14,985 bases of DNA from Nitrospirota bacterium (GTDB taxonomy: Bacteria > Nitrospirota > CAKKRA01 > 9FT-COMBO-42-15). This document shows, in pieces, positions 14,232-14,985 of this stretch. The stretch lies in NCBI GenBank assembly GCA_016214425.1, contig JACRON010000070.1, forward strand, positions 1 to 14,985, in the 5' to 3' direction. Under the pieces are notes generated by a model that saw only the letters and a program-made list of their open reading frames with translations, was not told the DNA's origin and did not search any database. Both the position numbers and the translations under genes were made by a program. Numbering within the stretch: the first letter of the stretch is position 1; the number at the start of each line of letters is the position of its first letter.

Positions 14232-14786
14232 ATGCCAGCCACTGTACAGATAGAGAAAAAGAAGACCTATACATATAAGGATTATGAAAGCCTTCCGGAG
14301 GGCGCTCCATATCAACTGATAGGAGGGGAACTTATTATGGTGCCTTCACCAATACCATACCATCAAAGAATCTTAGGGAAGATCTTCTTTGAGATGAATA
14401 AATTTGTTGAAGAAAAAAATCTTGGAGAAGTTTATCTTGCCCCAATAGATGTCTATTTTTCAGAAACCGATGTATACCAGCCCGATATTATTTTTATCTC
14501 TAAGGAAAGGCTTAATATTATTGGTGAAAAGAAGATTGAGGGGGCTCCTGACCTTATAATTGAAATCCTCTCTCCTGCCACTGCATACTATGACCTCAGG
14601 ATAAAGAAGGAGATGTATGAAAGAGGCGGTGTAAAGGAATATTTGATAGTTGACCCAATGCAAAAGACAATAGAGGTATTTGTTAATAAAAACGGCAAAT
14701 TTGAATCTCTCGGCAATTTTAAGGATGTGGTAAAGTCAAGCCTTATTGAAGGATTTAATATAGCGATAAGAGAGATTTTTAAATAA
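14232..14786 (+). CDS. Uma2 family endonuclease-like protein (DUF820)
   Basis: 184 residues, normal length for the family. After the typical opening TYKDYESLPEG and YQLIGGELIMVPSP (about 27-40) comes the PD-(D/E)XK-like core: QPDIIFIS at 83-90, APDLIIEILSP at 105-115 with Asp107 and Glu111, then YYDLRIKKEMYERGGVKEYLIVDP at 119-142 (given here in two parts: YYDLRIKKEMY and ERGGVKEYLIVDP). The Asp, Glu and Lys positions expected for a nuclease are kept. Uma2 genes are abundant in cyanobacteria and some Nitrospirota, usually as solitary genes with no known partner; the biological role is unknown. It has its own promoter and is flanked by the 45-nt direct repeats. Confidence 0.88.
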   Translation: MPATVQIEKKKTYTYKDYESLPEGAPYQLIGGELIMVPSPIPYHQRILGKIFFEMNKFVEEKNLGEVYLAPIDVYFSETDVYQPDIIFISKERLNIIGEKKIEGAPDLIIEILSPATAYYDLRIKKEMYERGGVKEYLIVDPMQKTIEVFVNKNGKFESLGNFKDVVKSSLIEGFNIAIREIFK

Positions 14787-14805
14787 TCAATCTTACTAAG
14801 CTGAA

Positions 14806-14823
14806 AGCAGCCTATAGGCTGCT
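14806..14823 (+). terminator. Palindrome AGCAGCCTA/TAGGCTGCT after the Uma2 gene
   Basis: A perfect 18-bp palindrome 20 nt after the Uma2 stop. It could form a 7-bp stem with a TATA loop and act as a terminator, but no T-tract follows, so it may only be a repeat. Confidence 0.35.
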
Positions 14824-14826
14824 GGC

Positions 14827-14871
14827 CTGCTGCCTTCCTTGAAGAATTTCTCTTCTTGTGTTAACATTGTC
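14827..14871 (+). repeat. 45-nt imperfect direct repeat, right copy
   Basis: Partner of 13991-14035 (37 of 45 identical, ungapped). It lies between the post-Uma2 palindrome and the start of the last gene, ending six bases before that ATG. Confidence 0.55.
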
Positions 14872-14876
14872 ATTGG

Positions 14877-14985
14877 ATGAAGGATTCTATAAAGCTAAAA
14901 ACCTTTGAAAATATCGGATATAATGCCTTCGCAAAGATAACTGCCTTTATCCTCCAGATTGTTGCAAACATAATTCTTGCGCAAA
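14877..14985 (+). CDS. Probable polysaccharide flippase (Wzx/MATE-like), N-terminus only
   Basis: From ATG 14877 the frame stays open to the window edge (36 codons). The sequence MKDSIKLKTFENIGYNAF then AKITAFILQIVANIILAQ resembles the first helix of Wzx/MurJ-superfamily flippases, which open with a short basic segment and a helix ending in NIILAR/Q. Such proteins move lipid-linked oligosaccharides across the inner membrane, which would suit the glycan cluster in this window. Only one helix is visible, so the assignment is tentative. No convincing Shine-Dalgarno is visible. Confidence 0.55.
   Translation, partial: MKDSIKLKTFENIGYNAFAKITAFILQIVANIILAQ

Noticed and set aside
1..14985. tRNA, rRNA or riboswitch genes
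   Set aside because: No conserved tRNA arms, rRNA segments or known riboswitch cores were recognised by eye on either strand. A covariance-model scan would be the decisive test.

Overview
The window looks like a stretch of a moderately AT-rich Gram-negative chromosome with type IV pili, a nucleotide-sugar/polysaccharide gene cluster, an Uma2-type nuclease gene and many short palindromic repeats. This combination would fit Nitrospirota or a deltaproteobacterial-like lineage, but that placement is a low-confidence guess from gene style; there is no rRNA or phylogenetic marker here.

Left part (1-4356, + strand). The end of a REP-associated transposase (RAYT) enters from the left edge. It is followed by about 470 bp of unrelated palindromes that also hold a sigma-54-like promoter. 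Then come three type IV prepilin genes and a large multi-membrane-span protein with a C-terminal TPR. Pilins 1 and 2 are tandem paralogues, each with a 12-residue loop that fits the EF-hand/dockerin calcium-binding pattern; an intrinsic terminator lies between them. Pilin 3 is a shorter four-cysteine pilin with its own extended -10 promoter. The membrane protein resembles GT-C glycosyltransferases and may act on pilin or on surface glycan.

Middle part (4380-9709, - strand). Six closely spaced genes read right to left: a DegT-type sugar aminotransferase, an NDP-sugar 4,6-dehydratase-like SDR, a DPM1/GtrB-like GT2, a methyltransferase, a WbqC-like protein and a second methyltransferase. Together they could make, attach and methylate a 4-amino-4,6-dideoxy sugar for a surface glycan.

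Right part (9710-14985). A 5'-truncated pilin relic (9834-10022, + strand) keeps the same 3' end as pilin 3. Next is a leftward operon of transglutaminase-like protein, ABC ATPase and ABC-2 permease. It has a perfect TTGACA-17-TATAAT promoter, yet the transglutaminase has Tyr where the catalytic Cys is expected and the permease is frame-disrupted, so the module seems to be decaying. A second, very short pilin-3'-end relic lies upstream of that promoter. An Uma2 nuclease gene with its own promoter follows, bracketed by an 82%-identical 45-nt direct repeat. The window ends in the first 36 codons of a probable flippase.

I see no unmistakable new defence system. The most unusual signals are the calcium-loop pilin pair, the dispersed pilin 3' ends that might be silent cassettes, and the co-decaying transglutaminase/ABC operon.
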